From assembly GCA_046153015.1 (NCBI GenBank), contig JBJXGF010000285.1:1-37451 (forward strand): a stretch of DNA of 37,451 nt, written 5' to 3'. The position numbers and the translations under genes were made by a program. Each line of letters begins with the position of its first letter. Position 1 is the first letter of the stretch. This stretch comes from JBJXGF01 sp046153015 (GTDB taxonomy: Bacteria; Actinomycetota; Acidimicrobiia; Acidimicrobiales; CAIXPF01). Positions 14,160 through 24,803 of this stretch are shown here, in pieces. The notes below the pieces were generated by a model. That model was not told where the DNA came from and ran no database searches. It saw only the letters and a list, made by a program, of their open reading frames with translations.

Positions 14160-15368
14160 TCAGGCCAGGCCGCGCAGCATCAGGTTCCAGTAGAGGAACG
14201 GCAGCCCATAGCGCTTGAGCAGCCACATGTCGTAGCGCTCCCGCGCCGTGTCGATCAGCGGGATGGAGGGCGTGGGCCGGTTCGTGTAGTCGAACTCGGC
14301 CAGCAGCACCCGGTTGCGGGCGGTGACGAACGGGCAGGAGCCGTACCCGTCGTAGCGGGCGGTGAGGGCGTTGCCGGCCAGCGCCGCCCGTAGGTTCTCC
14401 ACCACCACCGGGGCCTGCTTGCGCACCGCAGCGCCCGTCTTGGCGTTGGGCGTGTCGGTCACGTCGCCCAGGGCGAACACCTCCGGCCAGCGGGTGTGGG
14501 CGAGGGTGGCGCGGTCGACCGACACCCAGCCCTTCGCATCGTCGCCGGCGAGGGGGCTGCGCTTGATCCAGTCGGGCGCGCTCATCGGCGGCGTCACGTG
14601 CAGCAGGTCATACCGCACCCGCTGCTTCGTCCCCGCCGCGTGGTCGGCGAGGATCACCTCGCGTTGGCCGGGGTCGACCTCGACCAGCTCGGTCTGCAGA
14701 CGCAGGTCGATGCCGTAGCGCTCCACGACCTGGCCGAGCACGGCTTCGAACTCGGGCACGCCGAACAGCTTCGCCCCGGGCAGCGCCAGGATGACCTGCA
14801 CGTCGCGCAGCACGCCCTGCCGGCGCCACCAGTCGGCCGCGAGGTACGCGATCTTCTGCGGCGCGCCGCCGCACTTGATCGGCCCTGCCGGGGCGGTGAA
14901 CACGGCCGTGCCGCCCCGCAACGGCTCCACCAGCTCCCACGTGCGGGGGGCGAGGTCGGGCCGGTAGTTGGACGAAACGCCGCCCCGGCCGAGCGTGTCG
15001 GCCACGCCGGGCACGGCGTCCCAATCGCACTGGATGCCGGGGGCCACCACCAAGGCGTCGTAGGCCACCGAGGCGCCCCCGGACAGCTCGACCCGTTTGG
15101 CCTCGGGGTCCACGCCCTGCGCGGCGTCCTGGATCCAGCGCACGCCCTTGGGAAGCACCGACACCTCGGGGCGCACGGTGGCCTTCATGGGGGCGCGGCC
15201 GCCGCCGACGAGGGTCCAGAGCGGCTGGTAGTAGTGCACGGGGGAGGGTTCGATCAGCGCGACGTCGGCCTCGCCGGCGCGCCGGAGGCGGGCGGCCACG
15301 GTCAAGCCCGCCGTGCCGCCGCCGATGATCACGATGCGATGCCGCTCGGGCCGGGTGTCGAGATGCAT
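14160..15368 (-). CDS. sqr: Sulfide:quinone oxidoreductase (SQR)
   Basis: A 402-residue FAD protein of the SQR family. FAD-binding 'GGGTAG' is at 16-21. Three Cys at 114, 166 ('GPIKCGGAPQK') and 345 ('GYGSCPFVTARN') have the arrangement of the catalytic trio. 'FALGDVTDTPNAKTGAAVRKQAPV' is the second FAD/quinone motif. The C-terminus 'LPFLYWNLMLRGL' is an amphipathic membrane anchor. It oxidises sulfide to (poly)sulfide/persulfide and reduces quinone. The ATG at 15368 ('MHLDTRPERHRIVIIGGG') is preferred over upstream in-frame codons because the operator-like palindrome lies immediately before it. No persulfide dioxygenase or CstR gene is present in the window. Confidence 0.92.
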   Translation of the reverse strand: MHLDTRPERHRIVIIGGGTAGLTVAARLRRAGEADVALIEPSPVHYYQPLWTLVGGGRAPMKATVRPEVSVLPKGVRWIQDAAQGVDPEAKRVELSGGASVAYDALVVAPGIQCDWDAVPGVADTLGRGGVSSNYRPDLAPRTWELVEPLRGGTAVFTAPAGPIKCGGAPQKIAYLAADWWRRQGVLRDVQVILALPGAKLFGVPEFEAVLGQVVERYGIDLRLQTELVEVDPGQREVILADHAAGTKQRVRYDLLHVTPPMSAPDWIKRSPLAGDDAKGWVSVDRATLAHTRWPEVFALGDVTDTPNAKTGAAVRKQAPVVVENLRAALAGNALTARYDGYGSCPFVTARNRVLLAEFDYTNRPTPSIPLIDTARERYDMWLLKRYGLPFLYWNLMLRGLA

Positions 15369-15378
15369 GCAAGCAGCT

Positions 15379-15394
15379 ATACCCCCTTCGGTAT
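15379..15394. promoter_or_regulatory. CsoR/CstR-like operator upstream of sqr
   Basis: ATACCCCCTTCGGTAT lies 11 to 26 bases before the SQR start. The outer five positions pair perfectly (ATACC/GGTAT), resembling the ATACCC-N-GGGTAT sites of CsoR-family repressors, including the persulfide sensor CstR. It overlaps the likely ribosome-binding region, so binding would block expression. The regulator gene is not in the window. Confidence 0.5.
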
Positions 15395-15448
15395 GTGAGC
15401 GCCGCGGCCGATCGACCGCCTCGCCGGGGGCCGAACGACCATCAACCG

Positions 15449-15495
15449 GACATTCCACAGTTTCTTGACGTCACGCTGGGGAGTTGTAGAATGTC
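15449..15495. promoter_or_regulatory. Inverted repeat bracketing the boxC promoter (candidate operator)
   Basis: GACATTCCACA (15449-15459) and TGTAGAATGTC (15485-15495) are inverted copies with 10 of 11 positions matching and a 25-base spacer. The left arm is upstream of the -35 and the right arm covers the -10. A dimer pair or tetramer bridging the arms would shut the promoter. The PaaX-family regulator of the same gene run is the natural candidate. Confidence 0.6.
15465..15492 (+). promoter_or_regulatory. boxC operon promoter
   Basis: TTGACG (15465-15470) and TAGAAT (15487-15492) with a 16-base spacer match sigma-70 consensus at five of six positions each. The boxC ATG is 36 bases downstream of the -10, leaving room for a leader with the GGGGGAGG ribosome-binding site. 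Confidence 0.7.
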
Positions 15496-15528
15496 GGTGC
15501 ACCGCCCGCATCACCCGAGGGGGAGGCG

Positions 15529-17190
<1,662 letters not shown>

Positions 17191-17192
17191 CC

Positions 17193-18620
<1,428 letters not shown>

Positions 18621-18645
18621 ACCGGCCGAGCCGAGGGGGACCGAC

Positions 18646-20217
18646 ATGTCGGAGCGGTACAACGCGGCCGCGTGGCTGCTCGACCGCAATGTGGAGCTGG
18701 GGCGGGGCGGGCGCGCCGCACTGCGCTGCCGCGGCGAGACGACCACGTACGAGGAGCTGCTGGGCGAGGCGTGGCGCGTGCAGAACGCCCTGCGCGAGCT
18801 CGGGATCGGCCGGGGCAAGCGGGTGGCGATGGTGGTGAACGACGAAGCGGCGTTCCCCGCCTGGTTCCTCGGCGCCCAGCGCTCGGGCGTGGTGCCCGTG
18901 CCGCTGTCGACCATGCTCACCGCCGGCGAGCTGGCCCCCATCGTCGCCGACGCGCAGGCCCGGGCGCTGGTGGTGTCCGACGAGTACGCCGACCGGGTCG
19001 AGCCGATCGTGAAGGGCGCCGAGACCCTCGCCCACGTGGTGGTGCTCGGCAACGAGGGAGACGACGCGGCCGACGCAGCCGACGCGGCGGTCGGCGCCGG
19101 CGCGGCGGTGCACCGGTGGGCGAGCCTGGCGGACCGCTCGGAGGCGCCGGCGGCCGACACCGAGCGCGCCAGCCAGGCCTTCTGGCTCTACAGCAGCGGC
19201 ACCACCGGGGCGCCCAAGGGTGTGATGCACGTGCACGCCAGCCTGCAGGCCACGGCCGACACGTACGCGGCGCAGGTGCTCGAGGTCACGCCGGAGGACC
19301 GCTTCTTCTCCGTCGCCAAGCTGTTCTTCGCGTTCGGTCTGGGCAACTCGCTCACGTTCCCGTTCTCGGTCGGGGCTACGGCGGTGCTCGAGCCGAGCCG
19401 GCCGACGCCGGCCGCGGTCGCCGAGCTCGTCGCCCGGGAACAGCCGAGCTTGTTCTTCGCCAGCCCCGGCTTCGTCGCCGGCCTGCTCGACGCCGGCGCG
19501 CCGGCCGAGGCGTTCGCCTCGGTGCGGGCCACGGTCACCGCCGGTGAGTCCCTTCCGGCCGACCTGCAGCGCCGGTTCTCGGCCCGCATGGGCCACCCGG
19601 TGCTCGACGGCATCGGCTCCACCGAGGCCTTGCACATCTTCATCTCGAACACGCTCACCGAGCAGACGCCGGGCGCGAGCGGGCGGCCGGTGCCGGGCTA
19701 CGAGGTGGAGCTGCGCGACGACGAGGACCGTCCGGTGACGGCGCCGGACACGCCCGGCTACCTCCACGTGCGCGGGCCCTCGACCGCAGTCGGGTACTGG
19801 CAGCGGCCCGACGCCACCGCCGCCGCCTTCCGCGACGGCGCGTTGCGAACGGGCGACGTGTACGTCCGGTCGGCGGAGGGCGTCTGGACCTTCCTCGGCC
19901 GCAACAACGACATGATCAAGGCCGGGGGCATCTGGGTGTCGCCGGCGGAGGTGGAGGGCGTGCTGATCGAGCACCCCGACGTGTTGGAGGCGGCCGTGGT
20001 GGGCGCCCGCAACGAGTCCGGGCTCGAGACGACCGTCGCCTTCGTGGTGCCCGCCTCGGGCGCCGTCCTCGACCTCGCCGAGCTCACCGAGCACTGCCGC
20101 GCCCGCATGGCGGCGTTCAAGCGGCCGCGCGAGGTCCACGTCGTGGCCGAGCTGCCCAAGACGGCGACCGGCAAGATCCGCCGCTTCGCCCTGCGCGAGA
20201 CGTTGGAGCAGCGCTGA
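18646..20217 (+). CDS. Benzoate-CoA ligase
   Basis: A 523-residue AMP-forming acyl-CoA synthetase of the benzoate-CoA ligase type. It opens with 'SERYNAAAWLLDRNVE', typical of the group. The P-loop 'YSSGTTGAPKG' is at 182-192, 'GIGSTEALHIFISN' shapes the aryl pocket, and 'GDVYVRSAEGVWTFLGRNNDMIKAGGIWVSP' is the hinge region. The catalytic Lys510 is in 'PKTATGKIRR'. It activates benzoate with ATP and CoA to feed BoxAB. It starts 25 bases after boxB with a GGGGGA site, and its stop overlaps the proposed start of the PaaX-family gene by three bases. Confidence 0.93.
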   Translation: MSERYNAAAWLLDRNVELGRGGRAALRCRGETTTYEELLGEAWRVQNALRELGIGRGKRVAMVVNDEAAFPAWFLGAQRSGVVPVPLSTMLTAGELAPIVADAQARALVVSDEYADRVEPIVKGAETLAHVVVLGNEGDDAADAADAAVGAGAAVHRWASLADRSEAPAADTERASQAFWLYSSGTTGAPKGVMHVHASLQATADTYAAQVLEVTPEDRFFSVAKLFFAFGLGNSLTFPFSVGATAVLEPSRPTPAAVAELVAREQPSLFFASPGFVAGLLDAGAPAEAFASVRATVTAGESLPADLQRRFSARMGHPVLDGIGSTEALHIFISNTLTEQTPGASGRPVPGYEVELRDDEDRPVTAPDTPGYLHVRGPSTAVGYWQRPDATAAAFRDGALRTGDVYVRSAEGVWTFLGRNNDMIKAGGIWVSPAEVEGVLIEHPDVLEAAVVGARNESGLETTVAFVVPASGAVLDLAELTEHCRARMAAFKRPREVHVVAELPKTATGKIRRFALRETLEQR

Positions 20218-21035
20218 GCCTCGACGGCGCCGAGACGGCGCGCGACGGCGCCAAGGGGCTGCTGTACACGGTGCTGGGCGAGCTCGTGCTGCCCGCCGGC
20301 GGCTCGGCGTGGACGGGCTCGCTGGTCGAAGCGCTGGCTGCGCTCGGCGTGAACGAACGCAACGCCCGCCAGGCGCTCGTCCGCCTGCGCGATGACGGGC
20401 TGCTGGTGGTGGAGCGGGAGGGAAGGCGGGCCCGTCAACGCCTCAGCCCCCGCGGCCAGGCGCTGCTCGAGGCGGGCGCCCGACGCATCTACGAGTTCGG
20501 GTGCGGGCCGGGCACGTGGTCGGGCGAGTGGCTGCTCGTGCACTGCTCGGTGCCCGAGGCGCAACGCGCGGTCCGCCATCGCCTCCAGCGCGGCCTCGGC
20601 TTCGAGGGGTTCGGCTTCGTGGCCGCGGGACTGGCCGTGTCGCCTCACCCCGAGCGGGCGCCGGCGGTGACCGCGCTGCTGAAGGAGCTGGGCTTGGCCG
20701 GCGACGCGCTGGTGCTGCGGGCCCGCACGGCGGGGGGCGCCGCCGACGCCGAGCTCGTGGCCCGCGCCTGGGACATCGACGCGCTGGGCGAACGGTACCG
20801 GGCCTTCGGGGCCCGCTTCGGCCGGGCCGTCGCCGCCGGGGACGCCGAGGCCTTCACGCACACGGTCCGCCTGGTGCACGCCTGGCGGCGCTTCCCCTTC
20901 GCCGACCCCGAGCTGCCCGTCGAGCTGCTCCCCGCCGACTGGGCCGGCGCCGCCGCCCGGGCCGCGTTCGCCCGCCAGCACGCCGCCTGGGCGCACGGCG
21001 CCCGCGCCTGGTTCGAGCGGCTCGACGCGCGGTGA
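20214..21035 (+). CDS. PaaX-family transcriptional regulator (probable CTG start)
   Basis: About 273 residues: an N-terminal winged helix, the central PaaX domain ('GTWSGEWLLVHCSVPEAQRAVRHRLQ') and the C-terminal domain ('WDIDALGERYRAF', 'VRLVHAWRRFPFADPELPVELLP'). PaaX proteins are acyl-CoA-responsive repressors, classically of phenylacetate degradation. The first usual start codon (GTG, 20271) would cut into the conserved 'LLYTVLGELVLP' helix. No ATG, GTG or TTG lies further upstream in frame, but a CTG at 20214 overlaps the ligase stop (CTGA) and has GGAG 5 bases before it. I propose that start. Its place at the end of the box genes suggests it responds to an aromatic CoA-thioester and controls them. 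Confidence 0.88.
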   Translation: MSLDGAETARDGAKGLLYTVLGELVLPAGGSAWTGSLVEALAALGVNERNARQALVRLRDDGLLVVEREGRRARQRLSPRGQALLEAGARRIYEFGCGPGTWSGEWLLVHCSVPEAQRAVRHRLQRGLGFEGFGFVAAGLAVSPHPERAPAVTALLKELGLAGDALVLRARTAGGAADAELVARAWDIDALGERYRAFGARFGRAVAAGDAEAFTHTVRLVHAWRRFPFADPELPVELLPADWAGAAARAAFARQHAAWAHGARAWFERLDAR

Positions 21036-21049
21036 GCGAGAATGGGCCC

Positions 21050-21991
21050 ATGACCGCCGTGCCGGTGATCGACGCAACCGCCTACCTGGCCGGCTCGCCC
21101 GAGGGGGCCGCCGAGGCGGCCCGTCAGCTCGGCCGGGCGTTGGAGGAGGTCGGCTTCTTCTTCCTCGTCGGCCACGGGCTCGATTGGGGTCTCGTCGAGG
21201 ACGCCTACGAGCAGGCCGCCCGGCTCCACGCGATGGCCGACGAGGCGAAGGAGCGGCTGCTCATGGACAAGGCCCGCTCCGGCTACCTGCGCCTCGGCGG
21301 GGGCACCTCGTACGCGTCGGCCATCGCCGGCGAGGTGCGCAAGCCCAACCTCAACGCCGCGTTCTTCGTGCAGCTCGACGACGCCCGCAACCAGTGGCCT
21401 GCGCTCGAGGGCTTCCGCGAGCGCGTCGTCGCCTTCTTCGAGGCGGTGCGTGAGCTGGCGCACCGGCTCCTGCCCCTCTACGCGCTGGCGCTGGACCTGC
21501 CGGCCGACTACTTCTCGCCCCACTTCGGCGAGCCGCACGCGGTGCTGCGCATGTCGCACTACCCCGTCGTCGAGCACGAGGAGCACCAGTGGGGGCTGGC
21601 GGCGCACACCGACTCGTCGTTCATGACCCTGCTCGCCGCTAACGACGTGCCCGGCCTCGAGATCCGCCCCGAGGGCGCCGCCTGGACCGCCCCGCCGGCG
21701 CTGCCCCGCTCCTTCCTCGTCAACTCCGGCGACATCCTGGCCCGCTGGACGAACGACCGCTTCCTGTCCACCGCCCATCGGGTGCTCAACGCCTCGGGCC
21801 GCGACCGCTACGCGATCCCGTTCTTCTACGGCCCGGCCGACGAGACGACGATCGCGGCGCTGCCCACCTGCCTCGCGCCCGGGGAGGCGCCGCGCCACGA
21901 ACCGATCACCTACGGCGACTACCAGCGCTGGTTCCGCAACCGCAACTACGCCGCGTACACCGGCGAACCCGCCGCCGCGGCCCCTCCGTAG
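21050..21991 (+). CDS. 2-oxoglutarate/Fe(II)-dependent oxygenase (isopenicillin N synthase-like)
   Basis: A 313-residue member of the 2OG-Fe(II) oxygenase superfamily with an N-terminal DIOX_N domain ('VPVIDATAYL', 'EVGFFFLVGHGL'). The iron triad is His186, Asp188 ('AAHTDSS') and His243 ('STAHRVLN'). Arg253 for 2-oxoglutarate is present in 'RYAIPFF', where the usual following Ser is Ala. The substrate is unknown. An in-frame GTG at 21032 overlaps the PaaX-gene stop by 4 bases, but the ATG at 21050 aligns better with family N-termini and has GAGAAT 6 bases before it. It is the last gene of the box-ligase-paaX run and ends in a hairpin. Confidence 0.88.
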   Translation: MTAVPVIDATAYLAGSPEGAAEAARQLGRALEEVGFFFLVGHGLDWGLVEDAYEQAARLHAMADEAKERLLMDKARSGYLRLGGGTSYASAIAGEVRKPNLNAAFFVQLDDARNQWPALEGFRERVVAFFEAVRELAHRLLPLYALALDLPADYFSPHFGEPHAVLRMSHYPVVEHEEHQWGLAAHTDSSFMTLLAANDVPGLEIRPEGAAWTAPPALPRSFLVNSGDILARWTNDRFLSTAHRVLNASGRDRYAIPFFYGPADETTIAALPTCLAPGEAPRHEPITYGDYQRWFRNRNYAAYTGEPAAAAPP

Positions 21992-21994
21992 GCG

Positions 21995-22009
21995 CGGGCG
22001 CTTCGCCCG
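21995..22009. terminator. Hairpin between convergent genes
   Basis: CGGGCG-CTT-CGCCCG is a perfect 6-bp stem in the 20-base gap between the 2-oxoglutarate oxygenase and the opposing zinc-ribbon P-loop gene. It probably serves both directions. Confidence 0.45.
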
Positions 22010-22011
22010 GT

Positions 22012-22671
22012 TCAGGCCGGCGGGGCGTCGCGAAGGCGGGCCTCGGCCCACGCGGCCACCCGAGCAGCGGTCGCCGCCGCCGCCAGGCCGCTCGTGTCGA
22101 GCAGCTCGACCGGGGGCGTCATCGCCGCCGCGTCGCGGCGCAGCTCGGCGGCGAAGGCGAGCATCTCGGCCACGCGCGCCTCGCCCCAGCCCCGCCACGC
22201 CGGCCGGGCTCGTAGGCGGGCGGCGAGCAGCTCGGCCGGGGCGTCGAGCGCGAGGTAGTGGATGCGGGCGAACAGGGTCCGCTCCGCCAGCGGCTCCAGC
22301 TCGGCCGGCACGACCGTGCCGCACAAGAGGACGGGCCGGCCGGCCTGGCCGATCATCGCCGCCAGCGCCAGCCACGTGGCTCGGAACTGCCGGGTTCCGC
22401 CGGGCCGGTCGGCCAGCTCGGGCGACCACAGCACGTCCTGCTCCAGCGTGACCAGCCGCTCGGCCAGCCCGTCGGCCACGAGCGCGGCCACGGTGGACTT
22501 GCCGGCGCCGCTCGGGCCGGTGAGGCAGAGCAGCGGCCAGCGCAGGAACGTGCGCTCCTGCCCGCACCGGGCGCACGCCATCCGGGCTGCGGGCGGCCGC
22601 GGGCCCGGCCTTGCCGCGCTCAGGCCCCGCTCCCCGCAACGCGGGCAGATGCGAGGGTCGATCACCCGCAC
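22012..22671 (-). CDS. Zinc-ribbon P-loop ATPase/kinase of unknown substrate
   Basis: A 219-residue protein with an N-terminal four-Cys zinc ribbon (Cys9, 12, 33, 36) directly joined to a P-loop domain with Walker A 'GPSGAGKST' at 52-60. The C-terminal half looks like a small nucleotide or metabolite kinase ('LLCGTVVPAELEPLAERTLF', 'IHYLALDAPAELLAARLRAR'). The ribbon-kinase fusion suggests action on a nucleic acid or protein target, but I cannot assign one. It starts at GTG 22671 (a second GTG lies 6 bases in). The gene for another zinc-ribbon protein lies 27 bases upstream. Confidence 0.75.
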   Translation of the reverse strand: MRVIDPRICPRCGERGLSAARPGPRPPAARMACARCGQERTFLRWPLLCLTGPSGAGKSTVAALVADGLAERLVTLEQDVLWSPELADRPGGTRQFRATWLALAAMIGQAGRPVLLCGTVVPAELEPLAERTLFARIHYLALDAPAELLAARLRARPAWRGWGEARVAEMLAFAAELRRDAAAMTPPVELLDTSGLAAAATAARVAAWAEARLRDAPPA

Positions 22672-22698
22672 CGCGGCGGCCCGGAGCTGCGGCGCCGC

Positions 22699-22989
22699 TT
22701 AGTCGAAGAGGCCCTCGAGGAAGCTCCGCTTGCGGCGGTGACCGTGGCCGTGGGGCGGGGGCGAGTCCCGGTAGCCGCCCCGGTACCCGCGGGGCGAGTC
22801 GGGGTACGCCTGGCGGCCGCCGGGCGGCTCGTAAGGCGGCGGGCTCCCGTAGAAGCGCTCCTCGGCGGCGGCGATCTGCTCCAGCTCCCCGGCGTCGAGG
22901 AACACGCCCCGACAGCGGGTGCACTGATCGATGTGCACGCCGTCACGGTTGACGGTTCTCATCGGCGCTTGGCATTTCGGACAGTTCAC
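22699..22989 (-). CDS. Small TFIIB-type zinc-ribbon protein
   Basis: A 96-residue protein of the zf-TFIIB family (PF13453). Cys3, Cys6, Cys23 and Cys26 form the ribbon ('MNCPKCQAPM', 'DQCTRCRGVFLDAGELEQI'). A Pro/Gly/Tyr-rich linker and a basic, His-containing tail 'HGHGHRRKRSFLEGLFD' follow. The function of these proteins is unknown. The GTG start lies 8 bases after TAGGCT, consistent with a leaderless mRNA. The gene is divergent from sulP. Confidence 0.85.
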   Translation of the reverse strand: MNCPKCQAPMRTVNRDGVHIDQCTRCRGVFLDAGELEQIAAAEERFYGSPPPYEPPGGRQAYPDSPRGYRGGYRDSPPPHGHGHRRKRSFLEGLFD

Positions 22990-23066
22990 GAAGAGCGAGC
23001 CTACCGATCGGGGCCCCGCGCCGCCCGGCGCCGGCGCGCGCGGCCGCAGCGGGCAGGATTGCCGCG

Positions 23067-24782
23067 ATGGATCCGCCGGCCGAGGACCGTGGGCGGGCCC
23101 GGCTGCTCCGGCTGCTGGCCCAGCGGCTCCCCGGCGTCGAGGTGCTGCGCCGCTATCAGCGGGCCTGTCTCGGCGCCGATCTCGTGGGCGGGCTCACGGT
23201 GGGCGCCATGCTCGTGCCGCAGGCCATGGGGTACGCGGCGCTGGCCGGGCTGGCGCCCGAGTACGGCTTCTACGCGGCGATCCCGGCGCTGTGCGTGTAC
23301 GCGTTGGCCGGCTCCAGCCGTCACCTCGGCGTCGGGCCCGAGCCGGGCACGGCGATCCTCGCCGCCGCGGCGGTGGGCGGCCTGGCCGGCGGCGACGCGG
23401 GCCGGTACGCGGCGCTGATGGCGGCGCTCGCTCTCGTGGTGGCCGCGCTGTCCACGCTCGGCGCGGCCCTGCGCCTCGGACATCTCGCGTCGTTGCTGTC
23501 GCGGCCCGTGCTTGTCGGCTACATCTCCGGGGTCGGCCTCACCCTGCTCGCCAGCCAGATCGGGCCGTTCACCGGCGCGCCGATCACCGCCGAGGGGTTC
23601 CTCGCCCGCTGGGCGCAGCTCGCAGGACGGCTCGACCGGATCGACCCGGCCACCGCGCTGGTCGGCGGCCTCGGCCTGGCGCTCGTTCTGGGGCTGCGCT
23701 GGAAGCTGCCCACTGCGCCCGGCGCGCTCGTGGCCGTGGCGGCGGCCACCCTGCTCACCGCCGCCGCCGGGCTCGACGGCGTGGCGCTGGTCGGCGCCAT
23801 CCCCGCCGGCTTGCCCACCCCGGTGTGGCCGGGCGTCGCCTGGAGCGACGTCGTCGGGCTGGTTCCCGCCGCCGCCGGCATCACGTTGGTGGGCTTCACC
23901 GACAACGTGCTCACCGCCCGGGCCGTCGCCCGCCAGCGCGGCTACTCGATCGACCCCAACCAGGAGCTGCTGGCGCTCGGCGCCATCAACCTCAGCGCCG
24001 GGCTGGCCGGGGGCTTTCCGATCTCCTCCAGCGCCAGCCGCACGGTGGTGCCGGCCTCGCTCGGGTCGCGCACGCAGCTCGTGTCGATCGTCGCCGCCGT
24101 GTTCACCGCCTCGGCGCTGGTCTGGTTCCGCGCGCCGCTGTCGGCGGTCCCCCGCCCGGCGCTGGCCGCGGTGATCGCCGCCGCCGCGCTGCACATCATC
24201 GACGTGAAAGGCTTCAGCGTCCTGTGGCGGCTGAGCCGCACCGAGGCGGCGCTGGCCGTCGCCGCCGCCGCCGGCGTGGTGCTGCTGGGGGTGCTGCCCG
24301 GGGTGCTCGTGGCGGTGGGGCTCTCGCTGGCGGTCGCTCTGGGGCGCATCGCCCGGCCGCACGACGCGGTGCTCGGCGACGCGCCGGGCCTCGACGGCTG
24401 GGTCGACGTCGGCGAGTACCCCACCGCCCTGGCGTCGGCCGGGCTGCTGGTCTTCCGGTTCGACGCGCCGCTGTTCTTCCTCAACATCGAGCGCTTCGCC
24501 GAACGCGTGGAGCTGGCCCTGGCCGACAACCCCGGCGACGAGGAATGGCTGGTGCTCGACTGCGAAGGGATCGGCGCGCTCGACGTGACCGCGGTGGATG
24601 GTCTGGCCGAGCTGGCCGGGCGGCTGGCGCAGCGCCGCTTGGCGGTGATCGCCGTGGCCCGGGCCAACGAGCGGGTGCTGGCGCTGCTGCGCCGCGCCGG
24701 CCTGCTCGAGCCGGACGGCCCGTTCCGCGAGTTCCCGACGATCAACAGCGCGGTGCGGGCCTTTCGCGCCGGGCGGGCCTGA
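23067..24782 (+). CDS. SulP-family anion transporter with STAS domain
   Basis: A 571-residue transporter. The membrane domain (about residues 30-420) opens with 'DLVGGLTVGAMLVPQAMGYAALAGLAPEYGFYAAI', the family hallmark, and contains 'GGFPISSSASRTVV'. The cytosolic STAS domain (about 445-560) follows, with 'FRFDAPLFFLNIERF' and 'DCEGIGALDVTAVDGL'. SulP proteins carry sulfate, bicarbonate or other anions; nothing here fixes the substrate, although an SQR gene is 8 kb away. CAGGAT lies 7 bases before the ATG and no Shine-Dalgarno sequence is seen. The stop codon is the loop of a strong hairpin. Confidence 0.93.
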   Translation: MDPPAEDRGRARLLRLLAQRLPGVEVLRRYQRACLGADLVGGLTVGAMLVPQAMGYAALAGLAPEYGFYAAIPALCVYALAGSSRHLGVGPEPGTAILAAAAVGGLAGGDAGRYAALMAALALVVAALSTLGAALRLGHLASLLSRPVLVGYISGVGLTLLASQIGPFTGAPITAEGFLARWAQLAGRLDRIDPATALVGGLGLALVLGLRWKLPTAPGALVAVAAATLLTAAAGLDGVALVGAIPAGLPTPVWPGVAWSDVVGLVPAAAGITLVGFTDNVLTARAVARQRGYSIDPNQELLALGAINLSAGLAGGFPISSSASRTVVPASLGSRTQLVSIVAAVFTASALVWFRAPLSAVPRPALAAVIAAAALHIIDVKGFSVLWRLSRTEAALAVAAAAGVVLLGVLPGVLVAVGLSLAVALGRIARPHDAVLGDAPGLDGWVDVGEYPTALASAGLLVFRFDAPLFFLNIERFAERVELALADNPGDEEWLVLDCEGIGALDVTAVDGLAELAGRLAQRRLAVIAVARANERVLALLRRAGLLEPDGPFREFPTINSAVRAFRAGRA

Positions 24783-24798
24783 GGCCCGCCCGGCGCGA
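24764..24798. terminator. Perfect 16-bp hairpin terminator, sulP stop codon in the loop
   Basis: Two 16-base arms (24764-24779 and 24783-24798) are perfectly complementary, and the 3-base loop is the TGA stop of sulP. The second BVMO gene, on the other strand, ends 6 bases away, so the hairpin can end both transcripts. There is no T-tract. Confidence 0.7.
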
Positions 24799-24803
24799 CG
24801 GCC

